Assembly (NCBI RefSeq): GCF_000150955.2
Contig: NC_011688.1
Location: 62,001-126,000 of the forward strand
DNA from: Phaeodactylum tricornutum CCAP 1055/1
Taxonomy: Eukaryota > Bacillariophyta > Bacillariophyceae > Surirellales > Neidiaceae
Direction: 5' to 3'
Length of the DNA stretch: 64,000 bases
Part shown: positions 1 through 9,875 of the stretch, piece after piece
Layout: the number at the start of each line of letters is the position of its first letter
Position numbering within the stretch: the stretch's first letter is position 1
Position numbers and translations under genes: made by a program
The notes under the pieces: model-generated
The model's input: the letters and a program-made list of their open reading frames with translations, nothing else
What the model was told of the DNA's origin: nothing
Databases searched by the model: none

Positions 1-247
1 AATCAAGAACGGAAAGATTGACTTGGTGATTAATGTGAGTGAAGGAGCGACGCGTCGCGAAGAAATCACGTCGGGTTACATTATCCGCCGGGCGGTGGTG
101 GACTTCGGGGTCAGTCTGGTAACGGATGTTAAGTGTGCCATTAAACTCGCGGAGTGCTTTGACCGCGGAATGGGCGACGGTAAATTCGTTCCACGCCACA
201 TTGGTGAGTTCTACAAGATCCCGACGATTGGCTGGACGAGTACCTAA
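1..247 (+). CDS. Carbamoyl-phosphate synthase large chain, C-terminal end (partial)
   Basis: This is the 3' end of a gene that begins before the window; the frame runs from base 2 to the TAA at 245-247. The 81 visible residues match the C-terminal MGS-like regulatory domain of carbamoyl-phosphate synthase large chains, with the segments KIDLVINVSEG and GYIIRRAVVDFGV, which resemble the end of animal CPS1/CPS III (IDLVIN..., YVIRRTAVDSGI...). The enzyme makes carbamoyl phosphate for the urea cycle or for pyrimidines. Diatoms are known to have a mitochondrial ammonia-dependent form feeding a urea cycle, and the resemblance favours that form, but the ATP-grasp domains that would help decide are outside the window. 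The family call is firm; the subtype is inferred. Confidence 0.85.
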   Translation, partial: IKNGKIDLVINVSEGATRREEITSGYIIRRAVVDFGVSLVTDVKCAIKLAECFDRGMGDGKFVPRHIGEFYKIPTIGWTST

Positions 248-1048
248 GCGGACGGGACACGGAGAACCCTCTACATATATAAGAACTTTAGGAACCACAG
301 TGAATACAGACGCCTTTGATTGGCGTTGCGTGTGTACCATAGACACCATAAATACAAACTCAAATAATTCCTCTGTTCATTTTTGTTGTTTTCCGTTTGT
401 GCTGCTTGCGAGATGCAGAAAAGATCGGAGGTAGAACGTCGCTTTACCAGAGACTCTAGCTCTCGGTGGAGATTGTTTTCGGGTATGTATCTGAGTTCTC
501 TTCAATTGTGTATATCTAATCTTGATTTGCTGTTACACGTCATGGTGTTTATTACAGAGTTTAGTTTCGGCCCAATCTTTCACGCGGGGCCAAATCCAAA
601 TATGTAACGTCGGTCAGTGCGCATCAAAGACAGAAAGCTTCGGTGACTTGCAAAGAACGAGTGCGACCGGAAAGACGCCATGAAAAAAAAAGACTTTGGA
701 TGACACACGCGTAGTCTCACTTGATGTAACAAGATCTAAGTCCAACGGCGGGAATGATGCTACGCACATACAGCGGCCCTCCTCATGTACCTAATGATAC
801 TCTTGACGTACGAAATAGTGAATGGAAACCAATCCATGTGAACAAAAGTATATTCCGTGCGGAGCGGGGTGGCTATTGGAAGTCATTTGTAGCCTTCCCG
901 AACAAAAACCACAGTAACCGCAATAAAACGATTTCACAAGCCAAGAATAATGTCTATTATCATTGAACTTTTTAAAACGACAAATGCCAGGACCCACCAA
1001 GTGTCGTAGTGCACCGGGACGGATATTCCTTGCATCGGGTGTGCAACT
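248..1048. other. Intergenic, two convergent 3' ends
   Basis: About 800 bases between the stop of the carbamoyl-phosphate synthase gene and the stop of the ATP synthase epsilon gene on the other strand. Only short open frames occur (for example 754-966), with no recognisable product. A CCACAGTGAATACA stretch starts near 296 and belongs to the CACAGT motif seen in several intergenic regions here. Confidence 0.6.
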
Positions 1049-1471
1049 TTACGACGTCGCGCCGGATTGAGCCAGCACATCCACCGGCACCTTGGGACTT
1101 TGCTTGCCATCTTGCCAGGTACTGACCTTATACGCAAAGGCTTCTTGCTCCATGGCTTTTCGTTGTGCGGGTTCCTTGAGGGCTCCACGCATAGAAGTGG
1201 CGGCCTTGTTGACGTACTGCAGAGACAATAATAATGTTAGTTTACAACAAGAAAAAAGAGAGAGATTGCGCGCGTTTTTTTCGTTTGTTGATTCCAGAGG
1301 TGCCACAGCAATGGCAGTATTGATCCGGGCGATTGCAGGGAGGGTCGCTTGGATCACTATTTCCTTGCCGATCCACTTTTTTGATTGATACTCGATGTTC
1401 CCCCGTTTTCTTACCTGCAAATACGACATGCCGGCCATGCGCCAAAAGGTAGTAACAGGCTTTCCGCTCAT
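1049..1471 (-). CDS. Mitochondrial F1F0-ATP synthase epsilon subunit
   Basis: Small subunit of the central stalk of mitochondrial F1-ATPase. Two exons: 1471-1415 (19 codons) and 1216-1049, joined across a 198-nt intron (1217-1414) with GTAAGA at the donor and TCTGCAG at the acceptor. The junction is in phase 0 and joins ...MSYLQ to YVNKAATSMRGALKEP, which recreates the family signature (WR.AG.SYLQY.N.......ALKEP). The spliced product is 74 residues, the right size for the family. I chose the ATG at 1471 because FWRMAG lies close to the N terminus in homologues. The open frame continues upstream to an ATG at 1582, so a 37-residue basic extension is possible, but other family members lack one. 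The gene is divergent from E2F. The family call rests on the matched signature across the splice. Confidence 0.85.
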   Translation of the reverse strand: MSGKPVTTFWRMAGMSYLQVRKRGNIEYQSKKWIGKEIVIQATLPAIARINTAIAVAPLESTNEKNARNLSLFSCCKLTLLLSLQYVNKAATSMRGALKEPAQRKAMEQEAFAYKVSTWQDGKQSPKVPVDVLAQSGATS

Positions 1472-2421
1472 AGTAATGGTGACGACAATGATACGTTCCA
1501 AAGGGTATGCGACGAGAAAGTCTGAAGAGTCGCGTCGAATCCAGAGGTGTTGCGATCTCCGCAGCGGCAGCGCCGAGCCCATGGTCCGGAGACCCGAGGG
1601 GAACCCGAAATTGACGTGACGAAAGCAGTGACGTGCCCGAACGCGATCGGTCGCATGCCAGGCGTCCTACGGTGGACTTACAGACGTACAGAGGAACACG
1701 AGCCCATCTTCCCACTGATTCCGATCCGTACGGCGCACGGCCCATTCTTGCGCGCCGAGAGGTCCGCGCCAGTTTCGTGGCACGCCAGACGTCGGAATCC
1801 CTGGGAGCGTTTGTGTAGACTTGTACGAGAAGAGAAATTCGTACATCGCGCCGGACTGCATTTCGCGGTACCGAGGGGGAGAGTGCGGGGGAGTGGCGCC
1901 AATCCGTACCGCGGCAATTACCGTGTTTTACAGTTTTGTATGTTGTTAGATTAGCTAGAGTAGAGGTAGTAGTAGTGGTAGTTATTACATAGTACGATAT
2001 TCCGAGTCAATCTGGTCGAGTCCAGCCGGCGAACGCCCCACGGCGCACGGCACCCGAAGCCGCCCCCTCCTCCCGATGGACCGCATCCGCCAAACGACTA
2101 CGCGCAAATCTACCACAACTTATTCCCTCGTTCGTTGGTAGCCCCTGTTGGCATTGCCTTTGTTCCAGTGACACTACCAACAGCCGTTCGCAATCTCTCT
2201 CTCTCTCTACCCACGGTAATCTCTCCCTTTCACTCATTTACCTCGGTAGGAGATACGCACGCACGCACAAGGCGTAGACTCGTTCGTGCCAGTGCTTTGC
2301 CAAATTGTCCTTGGAATCGTCGTTGGTTGACAATCGAGCCGCCGCGGAAGACCCAATTAACACGAGTCCGTTTCTCACTACACAAGTATCCAAGAGTATA
2401 CCGTCGTCGTCGTCCACCGCA
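1472..2421. promoter_or_regulatory. Divergent intergenic region, ATP synthase epsilon / E2F
   Basis: About 950 bases between two divergent start codons, presumably holding both promoters and 5' UTRs. It contains a CT-rich stretch near 2191-2210 and two TGACGT half-sites (listed separately). The open frames crossing it on both strands have atypical composition and no recognisable product. Confidence 0.5.
1612..1634 (+). promoter_or_regulatory. Two TGACGT half-sites (CRE-like)
   Basis: TGACGT occurs at 1612-1617 and again at 1629-1634, 17 bases apart in the same orientation, about 140 bases upstream of the ATP synthase epsilon start codon. TGACGT is the core bound by bZIP factors, and CO2/cAMP-responsive elements with this core are described in P. 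tricornutum. Binding here is inferred only. Confidence 0.3.
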
Positions 2422-4287
2422 ATGCCAGCACAAGCACGAGTTGGAGTTTCGGAAGAGCCGGCTTTGTCTACTGGATTCTCTTCGACTCCCGAGCGTGCGC
2501 ATCACGCAGCTTCGGAGGCGCCAGCTTCCGGCATCTCTTATGCACCCTCGGATCTCTTTTCCCCACGCTCCGCTGCCGCCGTCGCCTTGAGCAGCTTTGC
2601 GCACCAGTCCGTGGGAACGGTGGCACATTCATCAAGCAACACACCGCACCCGCAGTCTGGGCCGCGCCGCTTAACGGTATCCCCCACCGAAACAACCCGA
2701 CCTCCCCATTCCTTCCCGTCACGCTCACACATGCCCGCCATGACCAATCCGATGCCTGTCAGGACGCCCTTTTATCATCATCCGGTGTGGCAACCTCCGC
2801 CTCAAGGCATTGGCTGGCACGGACACGGACACGGGAATCATCCCCACGCCATGGGACCCCCCACACCCCACGGCACGGCCTTTGCCACCAATGCCGCCAG
2901 AAACAACTCACCGGTATGTTGATTCGATGCCCTGAAAAGGTGCTTTTTATGTTGGACTGCTGATGGGTTCTGTTGTATTGTGCTGTTTCTGTCGCTGTTG
3001 CTGTTGCTATTCATTTCCCACCTTTTATCCTCATGTTCCACCAATCTTTATTTCTACCAGCATAACATGCCGTCCATGCCTCCCTATTCCTCCGTTTACC
3101 CCGCCAACATGGAATACTCCCGGATTCGGTTGGCGGAACCGCATTCCATGGTTACGCCTACACCATCCAAAAAACCACGCAAGGAAACACCCTCCAAGGA
3201 CAGCTCGTACTCGCGCAAAACGAAATCCCTAGGAATGCTGGCGCAAACCTTCCTCAATCGTTTTCGTTCCTATCCTCGCAATACCCTAGTCATTGTCGAC
3301 GAAATCGCCAAGGAACTCGGGGTCGAACGTCGACGAATTTACGATGTAGTTAACATATTGGAATCCGTCCGACTCGTCACCAAAAAGGGCAAGAACACCT
3401 ACCACTGGATGGGCATGGATCATCTCGACTACATGTTTGCCCTCGTTCAGCGCGAAGGCTTCCAATCGTTTCCCTACGAGGCAGTCAAAACGGGTCTGCT
3501 CCGCGGTACCCCGACGGACCAAGCCCGAGAATCAGGTTATCGGCAACTTCGCAAGGAAAACAGGTCTTTGGCTAAGCTTTCCAGCCAATTTCTACAGATC
3601 TTTCTGGTCGGCAACGCCATCCTCAGTTTGCCCGACGCTGCCGACAAGATCTTTGGGACTTCCGATCCGACCGAAACGGCCATCCTCGCGGCCAAGTTTC
3701 TTCCCAAATCCACCGATGCAGCCGATCCCAAAGCTCGACTGCTAGCTGAGACACGTGGTGCCAAGACCAAGATTCGTCGCCTTTACGATATTGCGAACGT
3801 TTTCATGGCCGTCGGTATTCTCGGCAAACACGAACACTCTACTTCGCATTGCAGGCCCAAGACCCCCAAGCGTCCCATGTACCGCTGGACGTATCACCTG
3901 AACGCTGTTCAAATCGCCAAGGTCTTCGCCACCATGCCGTGTTCTCTCAAGGAATATGATACCCCTTTTCTCCCCTCACACTCGGGCTCCACCTCGCACG
4001 ACGGAACTAGTCGAGACAGCCCCGTGTCCGCCACTTCCGGCGACCGTAAAATTAGTCCGTCACCGGAGCTTTCCTCCACCAGATCCATAGCGGCGAGTAC
4101 ACCAGCTTTGCCGACCAAGTCCGATACAACACCTTCAACCTACAAACAGGGCGTCTTGGACCAGATACACGTGACTGGTGGAGCGTGCGACCACGGTGAC
4201 CACGTGCCTGACGGAGAACTTGAACCCCGTCGCGTTTCCCTTCCGGAGGATGATCATCCAGGGTACCCTATCGATCTTTATATTTGA
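2422..4287 (+). CDS. Atypical E2F transcription factor with two DNA-binding domains (E2F7/8/DEL type)
   Basis: Cell-cycle transcription factor. Exon 1 is 2422-2913 and exon 2 is 3061-4287; the 147-nt intron has GTATGT at the donor and TTTCTACCAG at the acceptor, phase 0. The product is 572 residues. The first winged-helix domain is at about residues 220-283 (KSLGMLAQTFLNRF, then RRRIYDVVNILES). The second is at about 333-442 (RSLAKLSSQFLQIF, then TKIRRLYDIANVFMAVGIL). Both carry the RRxYDhxNhh recognition helix. Two tandem domains, without an obvious DP-dimerisation or activation region, are the mark of atypical E2Fs, which bind DNA without a DP partner and usually repress. The N-terminal 160 residues are Ser/Pro/His-rich and probably disordered. 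The first ATG in the open frame is at 2422. It is divergent from ATP synthase epsilon. Confidence 0.92.
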
Positions 4288-4781
4288 ACACCCACGTCAC
4301 GGGGCGGGAAACTGACGGGATGGGACAGTGATTGACCTCGGCATCCATCTACACCGCGACAGACTTTAAAGTCTTGGTAAACCCGAGACAGGCACACTCT
4401 GTCTCTTTGGTGAAAACCTTCAAACACATTTGTAGACCTTAATTTTAAAATGTGTGATTCACGCTAGCGTGTTCTATATATATTTTTGCATTATACACTT
4501 GCAGAAGAAAAACACGAGTTTCCCCACTCCCTAAGGCATGCTACGTTGGTTGTAACCGTCTTTTCGAGTGTTGGATTGGTGCGAAAGATGCTTACTACAA
4601 ACTCAAGGGGTCCGTGACTAGTCTCAGCGTGTGTTTCCAACCGAGAATGCCGAGTAGGTAGCTGATCCAGTACTTGTGACTTCACGAGCAAACAGATGAA
4701 AAAAAAACGTCAACTTTCTAGTTCTAGAAGATGTGCAGATTTTTTGTGAAAAATTGGAATAATTTGCTAGTAGAGTATTGT
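4288..4781. other. Intergenic, convergent 3' ends
   Basis: About 490 AT-rich bases between the E2F stop and the stop of the TPR-like gene on the other strand. No credible gene. It holds the E2F-like site listed separately and a TA-rich stretch near 4476-4490. Confidence 0.5.
4304..4311 (-). promoter_or_regulatory. Consensus E2F site just after the E2F gene
   Basis: GCGGGAAA on the + strand is the exact complement of the E2F consensus TTTCCCGC. It starts 17 bases after the E2F stop codon, probably in the 3' UTR. It could be chance or a feedback site; there is no evidence of binding. Confidence 0.25.
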
Positions 4782-5876
4782 TTACATGGGCTGCACGGCC
4801 AGAGCTACTGCTCGATCGACGTGGCCTTGTTCAAAATGTAGGCGTCCCAAAGAGCGGCGGGTGTGTTGGACTTGGTAGACGGCGTCTTGGAGTATGTGTT
4901 CGGGAGTCGCATCCTTTTGCGATATTAATGACTTCCATCGCTCGTGTTCAACTTTGAGCGCCAGTTGGTAGTGGTGCATGGCCCGGTGCACGTCGTGCAG
5001 CCCGCGATGAGCCACGCGAGCTAGCTCGTGATGGATACGGGATATAGCTAGCGAATCTGTATGCACACAACAGTCCAGTTCTTGTTGATAGTATGTCATT
5101 GCTTGTTCATAGTTCTGCAAATGTACCGACAATCGGGCACACGCAAAGAAGAGGTTGGCGAGTTCCGAAGTGGTAGAAGGGTTTGGCGTAGGTGATGATT
5201 CTGCTTGCATATGTTGTAACTTTTGTTGATAGCAAGCTAGCGATTCCTCATAGCGCCCCATTTGGCCCAGAACTTGCGCCTTGAGGAACACCATATCCCA
5301 GTAGAGTTTTGGTTGTGGCTCGTCCACCCCCTTGTGAACGAGTGCAATTCCACATGCGAGCTCTTCCAGCGCGCAATTGTACGAAAGGACATCCATACAG
5401 TCCAAGGCCTTTTCCCGGCAGGCGTTCGCTTGTTGAAGGTGGAGCGGTAGCGGAAACTCCCCTTTGTTCGCTTTGTGTTGCTCTTCGTCCTTCTCCGAGA
5501 AGGTTTCCTGCGGTGCCTGGTGATCCAAGAGATCATCGTCATCGTTATCTTCCTGCGATTCTTGGACGATTTCTACTTCGTGCGGGAGGCTTAAATCGCT
5601 GCAATCACTCAAGAGACTGTTGCTGCTGCAACGCAGCGTGGTCCTCGGGAGTGAGTGGCGAAACAAGAGCTCGCCGGATTCCGCAGGATCTTCATCGATC
5701 GATGTGAGCGAGACAGCGGACGTTCGAATTGTCTGCTGTGATCGGGGCTTGCGGAAGAAGCGTCGAAGTAACGAAGACTTGGAGGACTTGGTTCCGGTCG
5801 AGATGTGTTGGAAAACAACGGCATCCGACGCGACACTCCGGCTTGGTGGGGCCGCCGCGAGGTTCCGACTTGCCAT
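4782..5876 (-). CDS. TPR-like repeat protein, function unknown
   Basis: A 364-residue protein from a single exon starting at the ATG at 5876. The first third is Ser-rich and basic (for example KSSKSSLLRRFFRKP), followed by an acidic stretch (EDNDDDDLLDH). From about residue 145 to the end there are helical repeats of TPR type: ALDCMDVLSYNCALEELACG, AQVLGQMGRYEESLACYQQK, ARLSVHLQNYEQAMTYYQQE and LGRLHFEQGHVDRAVAL. Such repeats usually form a protein-binding scaffold, loosely like kinesin light chain. No catalytic motif is visible. It may act as an adaptor, but this is inference; the repeat call is fairly secure. Confidence 0.75.
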   Translation of the reverse strand: MASRNLAAAPPSRSVASDAVVFQHISTGTKSSKSSLLRRFFRKPRSQQTIRTSAVSLTSIDEDPAESGELLFRHSLPRTTLRCSSNSLLSDCSDLSLPHEVEIVQESQEDNDDDDLLDHQAPQETFSEKDEEQHKANKGEFPLPLHLQQANACREKALDCMDVLSYNCALEELACGIALVHKGVDEPQPKLYWDMVFLKAQVLGQMGRYEESLACYQQKLQHMQAESSPTPNPSTTSELANLFFACARLSVHLQNYEQAMTYYQQELDCCVHTDSLAISRIHHELARVAHRGLHDVHRAMHHYQLALKVEHERWKSLISQKDATPEHILQDAVYQVQHTRRSLGRLHFEQGHVDRAVALAVQPM

Positions 5877-7122
5877 CCTTGCCGAGAAACGAAAGTACGT
5901 GCGAACGCGTGAACGGCTCGTTCAATGTCAATCACTCGACCGACCACAAGGAACCTAGCGTGGGGTTTATTGGTGAATCACTCAGTTATTCTAATAAGCG
6001 GTTGTCCAAGGGAGAGAGAGTTTTTTTTATTCGAGCGTATTATTTTTTTATGCGAGTGCGGTGCGAGTTTTGCGGTGAAGTAGTGCGTGTTTGCCCGTGT
6101 TGGTGTTCGGTAGACACACGGGGGGTTATCGGTAGTACGAGCCGTGGGAGGAAACCGGATGGAACGGCGTTTCGACGGAGTCGGAGCGGCACCACGCCTG
6201 CCTCGTTGGCCAGCGAGTATGGCCCTCACCACTTTTGGCAGATGCCCAAACCTACGTCTGGAATGGGACTGATTGTGATCACCGCTTCCAAAAGATATAG
6301 GTGGTGTTGAGGTCTCGAAACTGCTTACATTAATAACGTCCGACCGGAAGTGACAACAGATAGTCCTATATAATTTAATACCGAATATCCCAAACTGACC
6401 ATACATTCCATTATACTTATTATATACTCAGTTCTGAATATTCTGTGGGACGAAACGACAGAGAAAGAATTCGACGAAAACTGCCGGCAACGACAAAATC
6501 TTGCGTAAGACGAAACAGCCTCAGAGTCAACACGTCAGGTTTACATCATACGTCTACGTAGCCCGGGACTTCAACTGCAACCATATACGTGGTAGTGCGG
6601 GTGGACCGGACTCTCGGAACTCGACTATCTCACCTTTTACGAAACTTCCACTCCGTTTGGGGTTTCTGTTCTACGCGTATGGCCCCCCGACCAAATCATG
6701 CCTGCGAAGATATATTCAATGTGTTGGGTCAGAGATCGACCGACACAAAATTACCACGTCGAAAGAATACCAGGAACTCTTCCCTGACGGTGAAACGTCG
6801 TGAACCGACGTAACTTGTGAGGGGTGGGGTTTTGTCAATAGCATCATTCGTATACGCTGCTCTGTACCAGTGTATCGATACACCGGAGCAAAGCTGTATC
6901 ACGTTGTTTCATGCCATTCTTCTGCGTTGGATAATTGCCTCACGTTCCCCAGATGCACGTTTCGAGCTTCAGTAAGTTTCGCGCTACAGTGAGAACAAAC
7001 TCGGCAACATGCTTGGACGAGCGCCTCGATAGCTATCTATAACAAAAAGTCGGCGCCACCAAAGAGATCATCGAGACAGAAAAATGTTGCATAAAGGGAG
7101 ACACATCCCTTTCTACAAAAAA
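5877..7122. other. Intergenic, upstream of the TPR-like gene and downstream of the monooxygenase
   Basis: About 1.25 kb. It should contain the promoter and 5' UTR of the TPR-like gene and the 3' UTR of the FAD monooxygenase. Open frames inside (for example 6501-6803) start at non-ATG codons and show no family features. Nothing else recognised. Confidence 0.5.
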
Positions 7123-9288
7123 TTACGATTCGTTTCTGCCAAAAGCTGATGAAAACGCCGTACCACACAACTCTTCTCGCAAGCTACAAAGTCCCGATGT
7201 CTCAATACCCGATGAAGTGAATGCGACGTGCCCATCAGGTCGGATCCAAATCAACCCACGCTCGGCAAACACACGCACACACGATCCTCCCTTACTTGAA
7301 TTGACAGGGAAGAAAACAAGCCCTTCGTCGCAATCACTATGCGACATTTTCTCACCAACACATAGTGTCAACACCTCGACAGGTAAGCCAATACGATCGC
7401 TGACTTCCCGACCAAGACTCCGCAAGTCTTCTATTGTGACGCCATCGGGATCGCCCCGATCAATACGTAGCAAAGCAAATGTAGGCTGTGGAGTGCGAGC
7501 AACTTGTGACGGCAAGTCGCACGTGCTCAGAACATCGTTTAAAAGCCATTGTATGTTCGGATAAGTTGCTGCTGAATATCCCTCCGCCACTTGCACTGGC
7601 AAATGTGGCACGAGTCGACCCACTTGGATGCAGGGGTCGTGTGGTTGTGTATCGTTCTTCCATTCGTCAACCTCAGGCGCTTCAATCTTTTCATCTCGAT
7701 CGTAGTCAAGGCCCAACTCGTGTTTTGGGAATAGCAACGGCAAGCCGGCTCCTCTCTGTAATATTTGGTGCAGGTTGGATCGAATGTGCCTAGCGTACCT
7801 ACTCTGCGGGTCCGATGCCAGCCACGACAGAGGATGCAGGGCTGTTTGCAGCAACGAGCAAAAGAGAGAACGTTGAGCCTGGAGGGGGAGCGGGGAATTT
7901 TTCAGTATTGTCTGCAGCAGGGTTGGGTGTTGGTCATTCAGATAGCACGCTTTCATGACTTGCAAGAGACGCTGGTAGTTTCGAACGGAAAGGGCCGCAT
8001 TCTGCTGCGCAATTGGCCGACGCTCGGCTTGGTACGATTTGGCCATCTGGGAAAAGACAAGATGGCCGGCGTTGGAGTTGAATTGGTTGCTGTTATGGTA
8101 AAGCCACGCCAGCTTCCAAGCCGCATTGTGTACGTCTTGTAATCCTGTATTCATACCGAAGCCGCCGGCCGGCGGAAACACATGCGCGGCGTCACCCACG
8201 AGCAAAAGACTATCCCCGTAGTAGCGATCAGCTATCAGCGCCGACATTGTCCAACTTTTGGCCGACACAATTTCGAAATGGGAAATCTTGGAACCAAATA
8301 CGGCTTGAACGATTGCAGATAACTTTTCTGGTCCAAAGTCGTCTTCGGGCTTTTGAAAAGGAGGAAAGTAGGGGATTTGAATTATGTACTCACCTACCGA
8401 GTGACATACCGTCATAGCGACGACCAGAGGCGAGAACACGGTATAGAGCATAGCATGGTTGTTGTTGGCGTGCAAGACGGTCGCTTGATCGGGTGGTAGC
8501 TTAACGTGCACGTTCATGAGATACTGCATCCCTTGTTCTCCGCTTTGAGAAATGTTGGCTAAACGCCGAATCAACGAATTTGAGCCATCGGCGGCCACAA
8601 CTGTAGCTGCCTTTATTTTTACTCCGTTGCTAGTTGTTACAAGGCATCCATTGTTAGTTTGAGAAGTCTCCATATTTGTAATCCGCGTTCCGTAATGGAG
8701 CGCGGCTCCCGGAACACTCCGGGCTTCATGCTTTGCGTAATCGTAGAGAATTCGACAAAACGTATGTTGCGCCAAGTGTCCCACAGTACAGGGCGAAAGG
8801 TCACGATCGAATGATAATTGTTTGTCTGTACCATCAGTTGCAAGATTCTCGTCCTTTAGCAGAATGCCGTTGGAGTCCCGTCCGGCTTGTAAGGGTCGAT
8901 CCACGAAGTGAAGCACTTCTGCCAGAGGCTGGTCGTCACTCATGCTCGTGGTGAAGCGAAACCGCTGCCATTCTGATACAGGACCCATACTTTGGAGGAC
9001 ACGTTTATAGACCGCGGGTAATGAATGCCGCAGAATTTCCATTGTTCGTGTATTCAAAAAATGCGCTTGCGGATGGCGAAACCGCGATTCTGCTGTTTGG
9101 GCTTCCAACAGAATCGAAGGGATTCTGTACGACGCTAGCAAACTGGACATGAACAGACCACAGGGACCACCGCCGGCAATTACAATGGGTCTGGAAGCGT
9201 TTCGGTGCGTCGACAAACATCTCCTTGTGGAAAAATGGCCAGACGGAGTTCGAATGCGACGGACGCGAAACCTAAAGGAGGAGAGCAT
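7123..9288 (-). CDS. FAD-dependent aromatic-ring monooxygenase, probably mitochondrial
   Basis: A 721-residue, single-exon flavoprotein of the PheA/TfdB/UbiH class A monooxygenase family, which hydroxylates aromatic substrates with NAD(P)H and O2. The dinucleotide-binding motif IVIAGGGPCGLFM is at about residues 35-47, the internal DG motif is VVAADGSNSLIRR, and the FAD-ribityl GD motif is LLVGDAAHVFPPAGGFGMN. The C-terminal part fits the thioredoxin-like cap domain of phenol hydroxylases. The N terminus is rich in Arg and Ser with no acidic residues in the first 33 (MLSSFRFRVRRIRTPSGHF), as expected of a mitochondrial presequence. The substrate cannot be named from sequence; a quinone precursor or phenolic compound is possible. 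The start is the first ATG, at 9288. Confidence 0.85.
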   Translation of the reverse strand: MLSSFRFRVRRIRTPSGHFSTRRCLSTHRNASRPIVIAGGGPCGLFMSSLLASYRIPSILLEAQTAESRFRHPQAHFLNTRTMEILRHSLPAVYKRVLQSMGPVSEWQRFRFTTSMSDDQPLAEVLHFVDRPLQAGRDSNGILLKDENLATDGTDKQLSFDRDLSPCTVGHLAQHTFCRILYDYAKHEARSVPGAALHYGTRITNMETSQTNNGCLVTTSNGVKIKAATVVAADGSNSLIRRLANISQSGEQGMQYLMNVHVKLPPDQATVLHANNNHAMLYTVFSPLVVAMTVCHSVGEYIIQIPYFPPFQKPEDDFGPEKLSAIVQAVFGSKISHFEIVSAKSWTMSALIADRYYGDSLLLVGDAAHVFPPAGGFGMNTGLQDVHNAAWKLAWLYHNSNQFNSNAGHLVFSQMAKSYQAERRPIAQQNAALSVRNYQRLLQVMKACYLNDQHPTLLQTILKNSPLPLQAQRSLFCSLLQTALHPLSWLASDPQSRYARHIRSNLHQILQRGAGLPLLFPKHELGLDYDRDEKIEAPEVDEWKNDTQPHDPCIQVGRLVPHLPVQVAEGYSAATYPNIQWLLNDVLSTCDLPSQVARTPQPTFALLRIDRGDPDGVTIEDLRSLGREVSDRIGLPVEVLTLCVGEKMSHSDCDEGLVFFPVNSSKGGSCVRVFAERGLIWIRPDGHVAFTSSGIETSGLCSLREELCGTAFSSAFGRNES

Positions 9289-9875
9289 TTCGTTTTCGAG
9301 CGCAACTATGTTAAATGTTTATCACGTCCGCAAGGTTTTCGACTTTGACAGGAAAACGCCACGTCTTTTCTTAGGGTTCAGCTAGGCTCGCCACAGTTAA
9401 AGTGATTTGACCATCGTCGGATGGCTCGGAGGAACGATGATGTGTTCATCTCATTGCGCCAAGAATGAGAACCGAAGTCTTCGTATATATGGTTCGAAAG
9501 CCGACCTTTCAATGTTGATTTTCATAGTATTTAACCTTTGGATATTTACAAGGACTCGTATACGACAAGTTCGCCACTACCTCGTTCCGTCCTTTTCAAA
9601 GTGCTGACTGTGAAAGGCCTCTTTTCATTAGTTACTATCAGTCGTACACGACATCTTTTCAGTCTTGTGTCCTTGTCAACGACGTATGGTAAAACCCGAT
9701 GAGTCCGACATTGTCTTCCAGTTACAACTGTAAATGATGAAGCTGCTTCGATGACGAGTGTCGTCATGTATCCTCTAGAAGAAAGGCATTCCTGGACAGC
9801 AAGCTTTGCTTTGAAAGGGATAAGCGAGGCTAGTCTTACGTTTGGGCTCAGTAGTTACAAGATCTCTTTGCTTTA
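9289..9875. promoter_or_regulatory. Divergent intergenic region
   Basis: About 590 bases between the start codons of the monooxygenase (minus) and the candidate lumenal protein (plus). Presumed promoter region of both. No gene or distinct element recognised. Confidence 0.45.

Noticed and set aside
1242-1745. 167-codon minus-strand frame over the ATP synthase epsilon gene
   Set aside because: Runs through the intron and the wrong frame of the real gene.
6501-6803. 100-codon plus-strand frame in the 1.2-kb intergenic region
   Set aside because: Begins with TTG and has no features; overlapping alternative frames are equally open.
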